A stretch of 64,000 nt of DNA, taken from contig JAURVB010012674.1 in assembly GCA_033002965.1 (NCBI GenBank), positions 149,047 to 213,046 of the forward strand, given 5' to 3'. The notes beneath the pieces were generated by a model. The model saw only the letters and a list, made by a program, of their open reading frames with translations, had not been told where the DNA came from and searched no databases. A program made the position numbers and the translations under genes. The DNA comes from Piper betle. Its lineage: Eukaryota; Streptophyta; Magnoliopsida; Piperales; Piperaceae. Each line of letters opens with the position of its first letter. Within the stretch, counting starts at the first letter, position 1. Below are positions 1 through 12,688 of the stretch, piece after piece.

Positions 1-665
1 TTAGTTGTTATGACTTTAATAGTTATTAAAATGCATCTTATGAATTTTTTTATTGGGGATGATTAGTTAAAGTTTTTTCTATTGAATCTAGCAAGAATAT
101 TAGAATACATGATATTCCTTTTACAAAATTTAATGTTTTTTAATCTAACATTTCACAATTGATGATATCGGTTAATTTTTGTCCTAGGATGAAGGTGGGA
201 TAAAAGTTGTGTAAATATGGATAAAAACTATAAAATATAGACTTTTGAAAGCTTTCTTTCAATTTTGGGTTTATAGTCCATTTATTTTATTTTTCAAAAT
301 GTGTACTGTTGAATAGTATTTTAGGTATTTTGTAAAAAAATTAAAATATAGGTTGTAACTTGAAAATACCTTTTTATTATTGAGATAATTTATATAAATA
401 TGTTAATTTTTAATCTTTACAACTGTATATTTTTCTTTTAAAATGAGCTAATTTTAAGCTTATGATCAAGTTATTTTCGAACTTATAAATAAATTAATTT
501 TAAACTCCCAAATGAACTAGTTTGAATTCTCAAATAAACAAGTTTTAAACTCCCAAACGAACTCGTTTTAAATTATTAAAATTTAATAATTTAAGTATAT
601 TCAAACTTGAATCGAGTTCGAATGAACGTTAAACTATTCGAATCTAACTTCGAACACAAGGCAAC
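1..665. repeat. Fragment of an old transposon
   Basis: This AT-rich stretch aligns in the same orientation with 36110-36835, sharing blocks such as 'cattggggatgattag' and the series of lines ending in 'actc' and 'gttttgaa' variants near 440-660. The 36 kb copy is the right end of the TIR element described at 31012-37611, so this is probably a further, truncated copy running off the left window edge. It lacks the terminal 'gcagccctaa' end. No coding frame of note is seen. Divergence is high, so it is old. Confidence 0.6.
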
Positions 666-1108
666 AGATTATCTAAATTACAAACAAGTCCAATTAAAAC
701 CATGTCACTTGTGTGCCTCGGAGGCTGGGAGTGGGAGTTAACACGCACCATCACTGGCAGAAAAAAACACATCACCTAACTTAATCTCTTTGCAGTAAAC
801 CATAAAATCAATCTTTTCGCATTAACCGCCAAAAATGATATTCTAAATGAAGACGGACAAAGTTTTGCTATTCTATGAACAGGGTTCCGTGCTCATCCAT
901 TATATCCTATTTGTTGCTACCGATCTAGTTCTCCCGACGCACAGAAATGCTTGCACATTGAAAAAAACAAATGCACGGCCAGGACTGGAAAGCCATCGAA
1001 ACTTTCAGAACAACTCACTCGGCTTACACGAATTAAGATCTACAATCTCCGTTTTACACAGTTGAGATTGGACGTTAGCTTTTCTGGGGAAAGCAGCCTG
1101 AACACCAA
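666..1108. other. Intergenic, 3' flank of the small gene
   Basis: No convincing gene or RNA is visible. The right part is the likely 3' untranslated region of the minus-strand small gene that ends at 1109. The short open frames here have no coding character. Confidence 0.5.
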
Positions 1109-2493
1109 TTAATAGTTTTTCTTGGTCCGTTTGGACAGCCTTGACGTCTCTTTTCGTGGTTGATCCAAAGCTTTTTCGGCAGATGGCTGCTGAAAAAAGT
1201 GAACAGACACGATATTCAGTCTTCATAAAATATTAAAGAAATGCACGAAAATATCAAGCCACAAAAATTAAACAAGGAGGTGGGGAGAGTGAGCGCCATA
1301 CTGAGAATATTGAGAATAATAAAATTCTCTAATCTACGCCCGAAAATAGGATCAAAATGTCAGCTTACAAAAAATAGTTTACGCCTACGGGGCTGAAAGC
1401 TAAAGTTTGAACACATGAAATTTTGATTATCCTTTGTCTGCATCACTTGACCAAATTTTCCATTATAAACCTAAACTTTCTGACTAGAGAACAAAATCTG
1501 TCAAAGCTGGAGCAAATAATCCAATCTAAGCCAAAACACACATCAAATGCACAATCCCGGTCTCGTAAAATTGCTGTTGAAGAAATCAACCTTATTATTG
1601 GATGATAGTATTTTATGCCGGACAAGTCTTGTTGTCAAAATTATTCAAACGTCATCCACTTTCTGTAATACTCTCCAACTTTTGCAGTTTGTGTAATTAA
1701 TCAGCAACATAACACAGGGTTCACAATGTTTCTGAGTAGCCAACTCAAGAGACCGGCTAACAAACACAATGCCTTTTAGTTGAACAAATTTAACACACAC
1801 AGAGGTCATCTCGATGATAGGATATTATAGTTCGACACTCAAAACGCCAATAAACTGTAACTATAAATGCATAATATTCTAACACAACCAGCTCATTCAC
1901 ACGATATGAGCCTTCTTCAATAGACAACCCGAACATATCATCTTTCAACAGCATGCCGCGGCCACGTGAAGCATTCCTAACGAAGCAGATAAGCAAGAAA
2001 AAGCACAACCAGTATTCATACATAAGCAACTATTTAAGAAGCCATAACCAAATTTTTTTTAAAAGGAAAACAATACAAAACATATTGTTTTACAATAACG
2101 CATAACAATGAACAAATACTTACCGGCAACAACCAACAGAACCATCAAGACTAGATATCCCACTTACATAGAATCAAACAAACTCCATCAACATAAAAAA
2201 AGAGAGATAGAAGAAGAAAGAAATTCAACCTCTTCCCACTTCTTTTGGAGGCCCAAGAGCTCTCGGCAGCAAGAGAGACACTCCGCATGGTACATGGCCG
2301 CCAACTCCTTGATCAAAGCCTTCCTTTTGATTATGCCAATCACTGATAACAAAAAGGCATATCATCGATCCAAATAAAAAAACAGACAAAAGAAATCATC
2401 TTTTTTTTTCAATTATAAAGAAGGGAAAGTGGGGGGGGGTTTACTTCGGCTAGGATCAAACTGGGGCGGAGCATCGGCAGCGGTAAGCTCCAT
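1109..2493 (-). CDS. Small conserved plant protein, unknown function (3 exons)
   Basis: Three exons join in phase on the minus strand: 2493-2445, 2342-2230 and 1189-1109, all with GT-AG borders, giving about 80 residues. Exon 1 ends in DPSR; the split codon A|TG gives Met, then exon 2 reads IGIIKRKALIKELAAMYHAE followed by a CxxCC motif and LLGLQKKWEE. Exon 3 is a basic tail ending RLSKRTKKNY. The charged helical core and Lys/Arg-rich tail suggest a small intracellular, possibly nuclear protein. The core reminds me of a widespread small plant protein without a known role, but I cannot name it. The start is uncertain: the frame continues upstream of Met 2493 as a Pro/Ala-rich stretch without its own ATG, while an ATG in another frame lies at 2597. 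The gene could therefore start there if one base is missing. Intron 2 is about 1 kb. It is divergent from the helicase gene, with about 0.9 kb between transcripts. Confidence 0.7.
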
Positions 2494-4043
2494 GGAAGGC
2501 GTCGGCGCTCCCTCGAACGGAGGATCGTCGGCCGGAGTCGGCGCCGGCGCCGGGCCGGTGACGGACCTGCGGCGGCGAAGTCGGCTTCTTCGGCCATGGG
2601 GATGGAAAGTCGCACCAGGTCAGGCTCGGCGTGGAGGGCCGAGTTCGGATGGGCGAGTCGAGATTTAATTATATTATTATATATTCATTCAAAGCGGCAA
2701 AAATGGGTGGGTTTACGATGGAATCGCTTGTTTACAAACACAAATCCAAGAAATATTTGATAATGATGTTTTTTAGTGATAAGTTTATACATTTAGTACT
2801 TTTAGGAAAATTATTAGGAGTTATAATTATTTTTCTATTACATATAGATAGAAATAACTAACTAAAATAATTAAGATTGTAAATTTAATTGTTAAAAAAT
2901 ATGATTAGCCTTTTTTAATACAACTTATTTTATAATCCGAAGAATAAGAGTTTTGGATTGGGTTTTTAAAAACAAAATTCAAGACTCGTGTTGATAGCCT
3001 CGTGTTTGAGCCAACCAACCAACAAAATATATCCTGAATTTTTATTAAATCACTCAATAATAATTAATAGTCAGATAATAGACTATTAATAATCATTTAA
3101 CATAATTTTTTTTATAAAAAACAAAGCAAAGATTTATTCATAAATTATTCTATATTAAATAGTGTGGATCAAGACTTTTCCTTTATAAATAAGTTTTTTT
3201 TCAAGGCAACTTATAAATAAGTTAAGAGTTATTATATTAGACAAAATTATTTTTGTTATCGAATTTTTTTGTAATCGCATAACTCATATTTATTGTAAAT
3301 CGAGTTTTATTCAACTTAAATTTGATTAGTTTGATTTTGAATAAGAGTACGTGGCAGGCGGCAAACCCTACGTACTTATATCAAACTTTTGAAATCGGTC
3401 CAGTTGAGAAACCGCCACCCCCTTCCCCGTCTTGGCCGCCGCCGGCCAGCCACCACCGCCCGGAGTGACACAGTCTCGCCGGCGGCGACAACGACGCCGG
3501 TGGTAGTCTCAATCTCTTTTAATAATATCCTCCTTTTCAAGGTTGCTTTCCCTCTTAATCTCAACGACTATTTTCCCTCTCTTCTCTACGATGGATGCTA
3601 TCTACCATTATTATTATTATTATTACTGTTATCATTATTATTTTTTGATGTTGTTGTTTATGCTCATGGTCGGCTTTTTCAGTGGATGTTGAATTTTAAA
3701 GTTCCTTCTTTTTAACGCAATTTTTTGCCAGCAATCTTGTGGGTATTCTGCAGATTTTACCTTTTTTGATTTTCCAGATTAGGGGCTACCATTGCTGTGT
3801 ACTTGATGAGTGGATTTGATTTTGGCAACTTGTCAAGTATTGTGCGGTGTCTGTGTCTAATTATGGTTTCAATTATTATTTCCATTTTCTTTTCTTTTTT
3901 TGAAAGTGTCGTGTTGGATCGTTGCCTGTATCTAGTCTGAAGTTTGTGCTTCAGTTTGAGCTACAACTTAACTTTTGATTTTGTGAGCTTCTATATGCAG
4001 GAATTTGCTTGAATTTGCCTGTTTTTTTCTCCCGTACTTGGAC
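2494..4043. promoter_or_regulatory. Shared 5' region of two divergent genes; helicase 5' UTR
   Basis: This AT-rich spacer separates the minus-strand small gene from the plus-strand helicase. Around 3345-3375 lie an ACGT-core (G-box-like) 'tacgtggca' and a telo-box-like 'aaaccctacg', elements common in promoters of plant housekeeping genes; their use here is inference. GC-rich sequence from 3390 to 3520 probably belongs to the helicase 5' UTR. The coding start at 4044 lies 43 bases after an intron acceptor 'atatgcag' ending at 4000, so a 5' UTR intron is likely. A TTA-type microsatellite occupies about 3605-3645. Confidence 0.5.
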
Positions 4044-7000
4044 ATGCCTTCTATGGCCTCTGATGGATTCTTTGCAATGGGAGATTCAAGCCGAAAGGCA
4101 TTTCAGTCAGATGAGAGAAGGGTTGACGGGAACAAAGAAAACAGATTTGTAAATAGGTTGTTTTTTTTATCTGAGACTATGTTGGATTGGCTGAGCGTAA
4201 TTCACCAAGTTTACGAGGTCATATTGTCATATTGACCTTTTTGAATTGTTTTTTTGTTAATTATTACAGAAAGCAGAAAATACAACAACAAAGGAAATCA
4301 CTTCCCATTGCATCAGGTACTAGTCTCTGCAAACTACTTCCTTTCTGTAGTTATTTTTTATTATTATTTAGTAAGTGGTTAGGACAACTTAGTTGATTTC
4401 TTACGACAATGGAATGGGACTGTTTCTGGTTTTTCAAATAGTATTGAATTCCTATATGCTCTCAACAAGGAAAATCGTATGCACCTTTATAGCTTTTTTA
4501 GTTTTCATTGAGGTTGAAATTATATCCAGTGTTATTTATGGTGTCCTCATTTGAATTTCTAACCTGATTTTAGTTGAAAGGAGAATTGTAGAGGAAGTGA
4601 AGAAGAATGATACTCTTATAATAGTTGGAGAAACTGGAAGCGGGAAGACAACACGTAAGTTTAACACATATGTAATGATTTTGATTGATCAGTATTGTCA
4701 TGTCAAATGATTTTGAAGTGACTTGTTTTGTATTTTTGGTTATTATTTACACAAGGAACATTCTTTTACGTTTGCAACAAAAGAGGAATTATTGTTGCAG
4801 TAGGTTTGCTATAAGTTTTCTTTATTTTTCAAATATCTTAGCTGGATACAAATGCACCATATAATGTGTTGAAAATATGCAGGATTTTTTTGCAGAAATT
4901 TTTTTTTGGATTGACATGGTTCTATATTAATTATTATCCTAATACAGAGTGAAGCGTATGGTTTCCTACCAAAAGAAGCATGAATGAGAAATAATCAGGA
5001 AATAAATGAAAGTAAGCCTTAGGAAGTGCTTGTGCTACGACATTTCTGTTTGTTGCTATAAATGGAATGCCCTTGCCCTCTTGTCGGATAGTTTGATTAG
5101 TTAGGCCAGACTCTGTGAAATTATAAGCTATGCGAGCAGCAGCTTTTTTAAGGTTTTAAAAAGTTAACCAAAAAACCTTAGGAACTCATATTTTGGAGTT
5201 GGTACTTTCCGGTTTGAGAATTGGCTCTTTATCATTTGTACAGTTTGTTCATACATTAAGTTAATAGGAAAAGCATTTGAACTTTTTTTTGTTCTTCCAT
5301 TGGTTGTCAATTGCCCTTCTAATGTATGAGAAAGTGATGTGTGACAGATCACGGTTATAACTGAAGGAAAACTTATGTGCAGAGCTGCCACAGTTTTTGT
5401 ATAACGGTGGGCTTTGTGAGGATGGAAAGCTTATAGGTATCACTCAGCCCAGGCGTGTAGCAGCTGTCACTGTTGCAAAACGTGTTGCAGAAGAGTGTGG
5501 AGTTGTGCTGGGACAGAAGGTTGGGTATTCGATCAGATTTGATGACATGACTTCGTGCTCAACAAAAATTAAATTTATGACTGATGGTTTACTATTAAGG
5601 TGGCTATTTTTATTCTTTCTTGTTGGATATATAATGGCTTTTTATGTCTTATAGCTGAATTTAATAGCATAAACACAATATTGCCTCTTTTTGGTAGGGA
5701 AGCTTTATTGGACCCTTTGCTTTCCAAATATTCAGTCATAATTGTGGATGAAGCCCATGAGAGGACTGTTCATACTGATGTTTTGTTGGGATTGCTAAAA
5801 AATGTGCAAGCTACAAGGGCGATATTTGTCACTCAAAGCAAAAACATAGTTAGGGAAGTGCATAATAAAAATTTTCCTGATGAAGAAGAAAGAAAATGTT
5901 TTAGTCCTCTGAAGCATTCCCAAGGTAGAAGGATGTCCGTGTTGAAATTAATTATAACATCTGCAAGTTTGGATGCTAGAGGCTTCTCAGAATTCTTTGG
6001 CAGCGCAAAAGCTGTTCATATAAAAGGGCGGCAGTTTCCTGTGGATGTTTTATATACTCTGAAACCTGAAAGGGACTATCTTGATGCTGCCTTAATTACA
6101 ATTTTTCAGGTATTATGCACACACTTTGTGAAGATTTATGGTTATACAACAGCTACATTGAATATGCATGTAGGGATTTGAAAGATGTTGATGGGATGAA
6201 AACAGGATGTCTTTTTTAATATGCAGAAATTGGCATGAATATTATTATGTGTTAAGTATTTAGAAGCTTAATTTCCTTAAAAGCCTGGATTTATGTTCTA
6301 TTGTAAATCACACTGCTGTTCAGTTTCCAGATGGATTTCTATCCTTTCGGTTCTTGTCTGTCAATTGGCTGGTGCAATTGAGATTTGAGGCTTTAGCGGA
6401 CAACATTATTATAGGTTCTTGTCTGTCAGTTGCCTGGCACAATTGTGTTTTGAACATTATTAGACTTCCAATTTGTGGGGGCTGGAACTGCATCCTCTCC
6501 CTGCCTCAAATCGTTTCTCTCTAATTTGTTCTCTATCTTCGCTACTTTTTTTTAATTTTTTTGTTTTTCTTGTATAGTTCATTTTGGGCAAGCTATATAT
6601 AATTTAGATTGATTTTATTTTACTGAAATTCTCTTAACATTCTTTGAGATGGTGGATATATTTTGACTTTGTGCATGTATTTCTTCTTCATTATTGACGG
6701 ATTGCATTTTATAGGTTCACCTGGATGAGGGTGCTGGTGATATACTTGTTTTCTTGACAGGGCAAGAGGAGATTGAATCATTGGGGAGACTTATCCAAGA
6801 AAGGGTGCAACAATTGGCAAAAGAGAAACAAAATATGATAATTTTTCCAATATATTCTTCACTTCCATCAGAACAACAAATGCTTGTATTCAAGCCTGCT
6901 CCTCCTGGAATACGAAAGGTATAATTGGGTGACCAGTAAATGAAGCAAAAACTTTTTTAGAATGCATATCAATTTATGAATCAATGCGTTTTCTTTTTCA

Positions 7001-8400
7001 GCATCATTGTTTGCAACTTTGCATGTTATCTCAGCTAGACCGAGGTCACCAGCATGGATTTGGGTCACTGATTGATTGCTTTCTTATTTAGATTGATGAA
7101 AAACTATGCACAAAATAAGTGGCACGTTTTGATACTTGATTTCTCTTTGTAGCATATCTGGCAAGAGGTGATAATCTTTGTGTATATGATGTATTTTGAC
7201 ATAAAGTTCTACATTTCCCTTGTGTGATGAAGAAAATCTACTATTTTTAAATGGTCTTCTATTCAAACACTTGGTTCTTTTTTGTCTTGATGGATTTTTA
7301 CTTTTGATGGACAAACATTGATTTTTTAAGTAATGATTAAGGGAAAATTTGCTATAATGAAGGATGTTGAATATAAAATCAGCTTATTGGTCTAGTTTTA
7401 TGCTTAAATGATTTTAAACTCAGGGCTTGCCAATTGCTTTCAGCTTGCTTGCCTTGTTGGTGTTAGCCTGTTTAGGTGCCAGCTCTACACCTGGTAGCAT
7501 CAGCCACTTAGCTAGCCGCCAGAGTTTGGTTTCACGATTTGCTGCCCTCGTGCCACCAATGTATTTTCTGTTTTTATTGGCTTGCAGCCATAAACCCTTC
7601 TTCTTTAATTGGCTTCTTAAAAGGCTTCTAGTGGCAATTTTTTTTTCAAAAAGGTTTCCTTGGTCTGTCCTATTGTTTAGCATATTCCTTGGTCTGCACT
7701 TCCATTAAGGTTTTGTTTCCCCCTATTCATATGAGGATTCTTATCTTTGAAATGTTGCGTTTTATTGCAATGTATTCACTGAAATGGACTAATTTGCGTG
7801 TTAGATTTGAAGGGCTTCTTTAGGTAAGATTTGTTTGCTACCGAGTTTGTTTTGTTCAAGTTGACCTTCAACTTCAAGAGGAGCTTCAGTATCAAACACG
7901 AGGGAACATTGGATTTCAATGATGGGACTATGGTGATTTAACAGTCATCATTTCTTGAGAGCTTAATTGTAAAACTTACCTCCTTACCATAATGGTAAAC
8001 CACTTGATAGACTGTACTAGAAGCTAGGGTTTGCCTTCTCATGGGATCTCGCCGAGATCCCGGTCTTGGGAGGTGTCTAAGATGGAACACCTCCCCGAGA
8101 AGGGAAGGGATCAGGGAAAGAGGAGGAAAGGGGGAGGGAGAAAGAGAAAGGGGGAGGGAGAAGAGAAAGGAAGGGAGAGGGGGTAGGAGGGCGGCGGCGG
8201 AGGAGGGGGAAGGGTGGGAGGCTGGGAGTGGACGGGTTGGGGGAGGGGGTGGGTAGTAGGGGTCGGGCGGCGGCGGTGGCAAGCGGAGGGGTGGGCACTG
8301 CGGCAGTTTGAGGGGGGGCAAATATAGGTGGAGAAGTGGGCGGCAGGTAGAGGAGGTGGGCGATGCCGGTTATATAGATATAATTTATATATATATATAT

Positions 8401-8434
<34 letters not shown>

Positions 8435-11400
8435 TTTTTTATAAAGAAATAAATATTTTTATACAATCCTTTAAATTTTATACCCTTCTATATAAATGTT
8501 TGTTATAATATTTTTAGATAAAATCATTCGTTGTAAATAAGTTTTTTAGGTTAATATAAACGTTTGACATAGATAATTTAATGTAAATAATTTATATAAC
8601 TGTATAAGGATTAAAACTTATTATTTTTGTATGTCCTAATTGTATTTGTTTAGTGTAAATTTCATAAATTATAAAAATAGAATTAGAAGACAAAAATATA
8701 TAACCATTATACAAAATTTATAAAAATTGGAGGTGTCATTAGGTAAAAGGATCATCTAATTATGATTTTATGAATAAAAATATTAATTTGAATGTTAATT
8801 TAAACTAAAATTTCACATAAATTGAATGTATTATATATTATATATTTATTTATACTAATATTTTCGAGATCTCTTTTCTAAAATCTTCCGAGACGAGTCC
8901 GGGAACCGAAAGGGTGAACCTTGCTTGAAGCAGATGAAATTGGAAGAAGGGCTCTTGTTATTAGTGTTCAAGTTGTGATTTTACAATCAACAGCTTGAGT
9001 GTTTAGATAAAGTCAACTTCTTGTCCTAATCTTATGCTTAATTGAATTTAAACTTATGTAATCAGTTTCTGAACAGTTTATTTTATTTTATTTTACATGT
9101 AGTCACTATTGATCTATATAAGTTAGAGAAAGGTCGTCAAACTGATTACCAAAAAAATCTTCCAATATTTTGTATAATTTAACAAAGGGATTTAGGCTAT
9201 GAGTTGTGTGGTTCATGAATGCATTATAGATAACGGCATCTGGATGTTTATGCAGATAAGAATCAGTATGCTTCTTTTGAATAGGCAATAATCAACTTAA
9301 AAAGATAAGTTTTATATAGTCATAGGCTTTTGGAATCCTATGCTAAAAATTAGTAAATGGCTCTACTTGGCTAAGTCGGCCAAGGGCTTCTGCTTATCGA
9401 AGACAAGTCAACACTTCAATTCTGATGCTTTTGACATTAATACTGGTTGAAAGATATAAAAATGGGTTTAAGCCATTAGTTGTATAAATTGATCACAAGA
9501 TCTTAGTCTTTTAAGGATGCATGTTGATATGTTCAATTTTGTGATGCAATTTGATGCCTCATATTTGATTGTTAATTCAATATAAATATTGTTTTGTAGG
9601 TTGTGTTAGCTACAAACATCGCGGAGACATCTATTACTATTCCTGGGATAAAATATGTGATAGATACAGGATTGGTAAAAGCTCGTTCTTATAATGCACT
9701 TAGTGGGATTGAGTCCTTGACTGTCATTCCCATATCCAAGGCCCAAGCAATTCAAAGGAGGTACTGCACTGTCATCATATTGTACATTATGAAAATTTGA
9801 GTCTTACTTTAATTTCTTATTATGAATTAGTCGTAGGACATGTATGCTGTTGATATTGGAACCACACTGACAAACAACCTGTAAAGGATAAGGACTTCAT
9901 ACCATGTAAAAGTCGAATAAACTAGCACATAAAGGAACAATTGAGTCAGAAGAAGAAACAAATGATTAATAGAAATGCATTGTTTTTTATGTAAAAAACG
10001 AAAGAATGAAAGTTTAGGGATGCGCCTAAAAAGGAAGGCGCTGTAACAGTGGACGAGAGCAAAACTAGAAACTGTCATCGACACTTGTGACGAAAAATGA
10101 TAATAACATCTACCACTTTTTAATTGCCATTTCGTTTTTCACATGTATCTCTGCTTTCAACCAAACCCCCTGTATATTCTTAGAAAATATGAACATACTT
10201 CAGTTTATTTTTTGCTGCATTGGAGTTTAGATTTAACTATGGTTAAATGATAGAATTATGTAAAATATGTAAGAAGTTGAAAGGGAAATCTGCAGGATAT
10301 GTATGAGTTGGTTTAATTATCTTCTAGGTTCATGATTAATTAAGACGGCATATATTTAAATGTGCTTTTTGTATTTGCTTTCTTGTTGCGTTCTTTGAAA
10401 TGCGAGATTGTTTATAGCATGAGACTAGGAAATTAAGTTATGTTTGATTCAGTGGCCGTGCTGGGCGTGAAGGACCTGGGAAATGCTTTAGATTATATCC
10501 AGAGAACGAGTTTGGAAAGCTTATTGATGCTGCAGTTCCAGAAATCAAGCGTTGTAACCTCTCTAGTATTGTACTGCAGCTGAAGGCTCTTGGTATTGAT
10601 GATATCCTTGGTTTTGATTTCATGGAGAGACCGTCAAGGTAAAATCTTTGTTATTAAATTTGATTAAGCATTAATGATTAAACTGAAGAACAAGTTTCTT
10701 GTGAGCATTTAAAGGCAAAGGAACATATGGTTGACTACTATTTTTAGCATAAACAAATGTTATTTTTTGTATGTTAGATAGCATATTGTTCCATTTAATT
10801 ACCTGAGAAAGCTATCCACCTCTGTGAGCTGCATATAAGGTATCAGTAATGGTATAGGAATGTTATCAATTCTCACTGTGATGGGCACGTTAAAATTACA
10901 ACATACTGGCATGTAGGTGATGACAATGATGTTTCCTTTGTTGACAATCTGGAGATGGTTTGAAAATTTCTCACAGCGTACTTAATACAATTGAACAGAT
11001 TTATCACTGATAGCACTTAGCAATAGTGTGGAGATGTATTTTCCATTTGTCTTGAAGTGCAGATGATAAGCATAATACACATACAATTTTGTCACTTCCT
11101 ATTTGCATTTTTTTATTGACTCTGTTGTATACATTTCTCACATTCATTTATCTTTCCTGATGTGGTGAATTTGTTCTGGTAATTTATTTTGCTCCCATTT
11201 TATTGATTTTTCACAATTTGATTGCTGACTTTTTCTTACTGACCAATATTTTAGAGAAGTGGCTGTAGTCAGGGATGTGGAGAGATCAAATGATGCCTTC
11301 TAACCTCAATGGCCTTTCTTACTAAACAACCTTGACCTCTTTTTACAGGACGGCTATTGTGAAAGCTTTAGAGCAACTACTGCTTCTTGGAGCCCTGACT

Positions 11401-12688
11401 GATGACTACAAATTGTCGGATCCAGTTGGTAGAAAGATGGCCCAATTGCCTTTGGACCCTATTTATGCAAAGGCTCTTATATTGGCTAGTGAATTTCATT
11501 GCTTGGAAGAAATGTTGATTGTGATTGCAATGTTGTCCACAGAATCTATATTTTATACTCCTTTGGAGAAGATGGACGTGGTATGATTCATGTGTGTTGA
11601 CCCATCATATCTCATCCATCAACAAATTCACTGAGTGCTCATCTTTTGCTATATGTTGTATCCGGCAATTGTTTACTCCTGTTTTTTGTAATGTTATGGA
11701 AAGATAATCTACCATACACATGCATCATTAATTATTGATATGATGACCAAAATTCTAAGAAATTGTTTGGGTCTTTATGTGTTACTAAATCTTTGTTGGA
11801 GCTGATTATGACTGTTTAAAAGCCTCCCACTTAAACTTGTGTGAATAACTTTCTTCTTGCATCAGGCAAGAGCGGCAAGGACTTCGTTCTCAAGCCCTGC
11901 AGGTGAAGATGAGGGCGACCATATAATCTTGATTAATGTGTTTCGAGCTGCTGTAGATTTTCTGGAGGGTAGCAAAACTTCTGGCTTGAAGGAAAAGAAT
12001 ACAGAACGAAGTCTTAATAAATGGAGCAAGAAACATTTTATAAACTATCGATCGTTGAGGCATGCTCGAGATATTCACAGGTTGAGAAAATTTATTTTGC
12101 TCTTTTGACATTATTTGCTATTTTAGTTTCTCTTTTTGAGCTCTCTATGCAGGCTCCAATTTTTTATTGAACTATTTCATTTATGATTTACAGTCAAATC
12201 CAAAAACATGTAGAATCCATGGGTTTGCAACACTCTTCCTGCGGGGATGAAATACTTCAGTTTCGTAGATGTCTTGCTGCTTCATTTTTTCTTAATGTGG
12301 CTATTAAACAACCGGATGGATTTTACAGGTATAGCCATTTATAAACACCTTGTTGTCTATTTCTTATGGATTTTCTTTTCTACACAAAAATGAACACTCA
12401 AGATCTAAAATTTGAGTTGGATCCATCATTTGATGTTCTTTTCATCTTGCCTTGAATCACAGCAAATTTCATGCATTCCTCAATATGGTAAATGTTGTTT
12501 TCAGGAGTATGGCAGGTGGTCAGAAGGTGCAAATCCACCCTTCCTCAATATTGTTCGGGAAAAAGCCCGAGTGCATTGTATTCAATGAGTTAGTGCAGAC
12601 AAACAACAACTACGTCCGGAATATTACAAGAATAGATTCAATGTGGTTACCCGAGCTGGCTCCCCAGTATTACTCTTCACAGACCTGA
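4044..12688 (+). CDS. DEAH10: DEAH-box RNA helicase, DEAH10/RID1 type
   Basis: Twelve coding exons join with consistent phase and GT-AG borders: 4044-4156, 4270-4316, 4574-4654, 5383-5599, 5698-6109, 6715-6918, 9600-9760, 10453-10638, 11349-11580, 11866-12080, 12194-12328 and 12505-12688. They encode 728 residues. Seen in order: Walker A GETGSGKT (about residue 72), TQPRRVAA (Ia), DEAH (about 170), SAS in place of the usual SAT (about 241), FLTGQEE (IV), TNIAETS (V) and the split [14 protein letters not shown] (VI). The HA2 and OB-fold C-terminal regions follow. This is an ATP-driven 3'-5' RNA helicase. The start MPSMA, the SASLDA motif and the compact length match the plant DEAH10/RID1 branch, in which Arabidopsis RID1 acts in pre-mRNA splicing and meristem maintenance. 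Nuclear action is inferred from the family. The first methionine after the 5' UTR acceptor was chosen. Intron 6 is 2.7 kb and carries inserted low-complexity DNA. The frame is intact throughout. Confidence 0.95.
8091..8360 (+). repeat. Polypurine, G-rich tract in helicase intron 6
   Basis: Over about 270 bases the plus strand is nearly all G and A, with many runs of three to five G. Such sequence can form G-quadruplex or triplex structures. It sits inside intron 6 on the sense strand, so the pre-mRNA also carries it. The tract interrupts AT-rich intron sequence, which suggests inserted DNA, but I found no clear terminal repeats. Confidence 0.75.
8371..8434. repeat. TA/AAT microsatellite
   Basis: Alternating TA followed by about eleven TAA/AAT triplets, directly after the polypurine tract in helicase intron 6. 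Confidence 0.95.

Noticed and set aside
7938..8466. Pro-rich minus-strand frames in helicase intron 6
   Set aside because: They are the complement of the polypurine tract and microsatellite; no coding signal.
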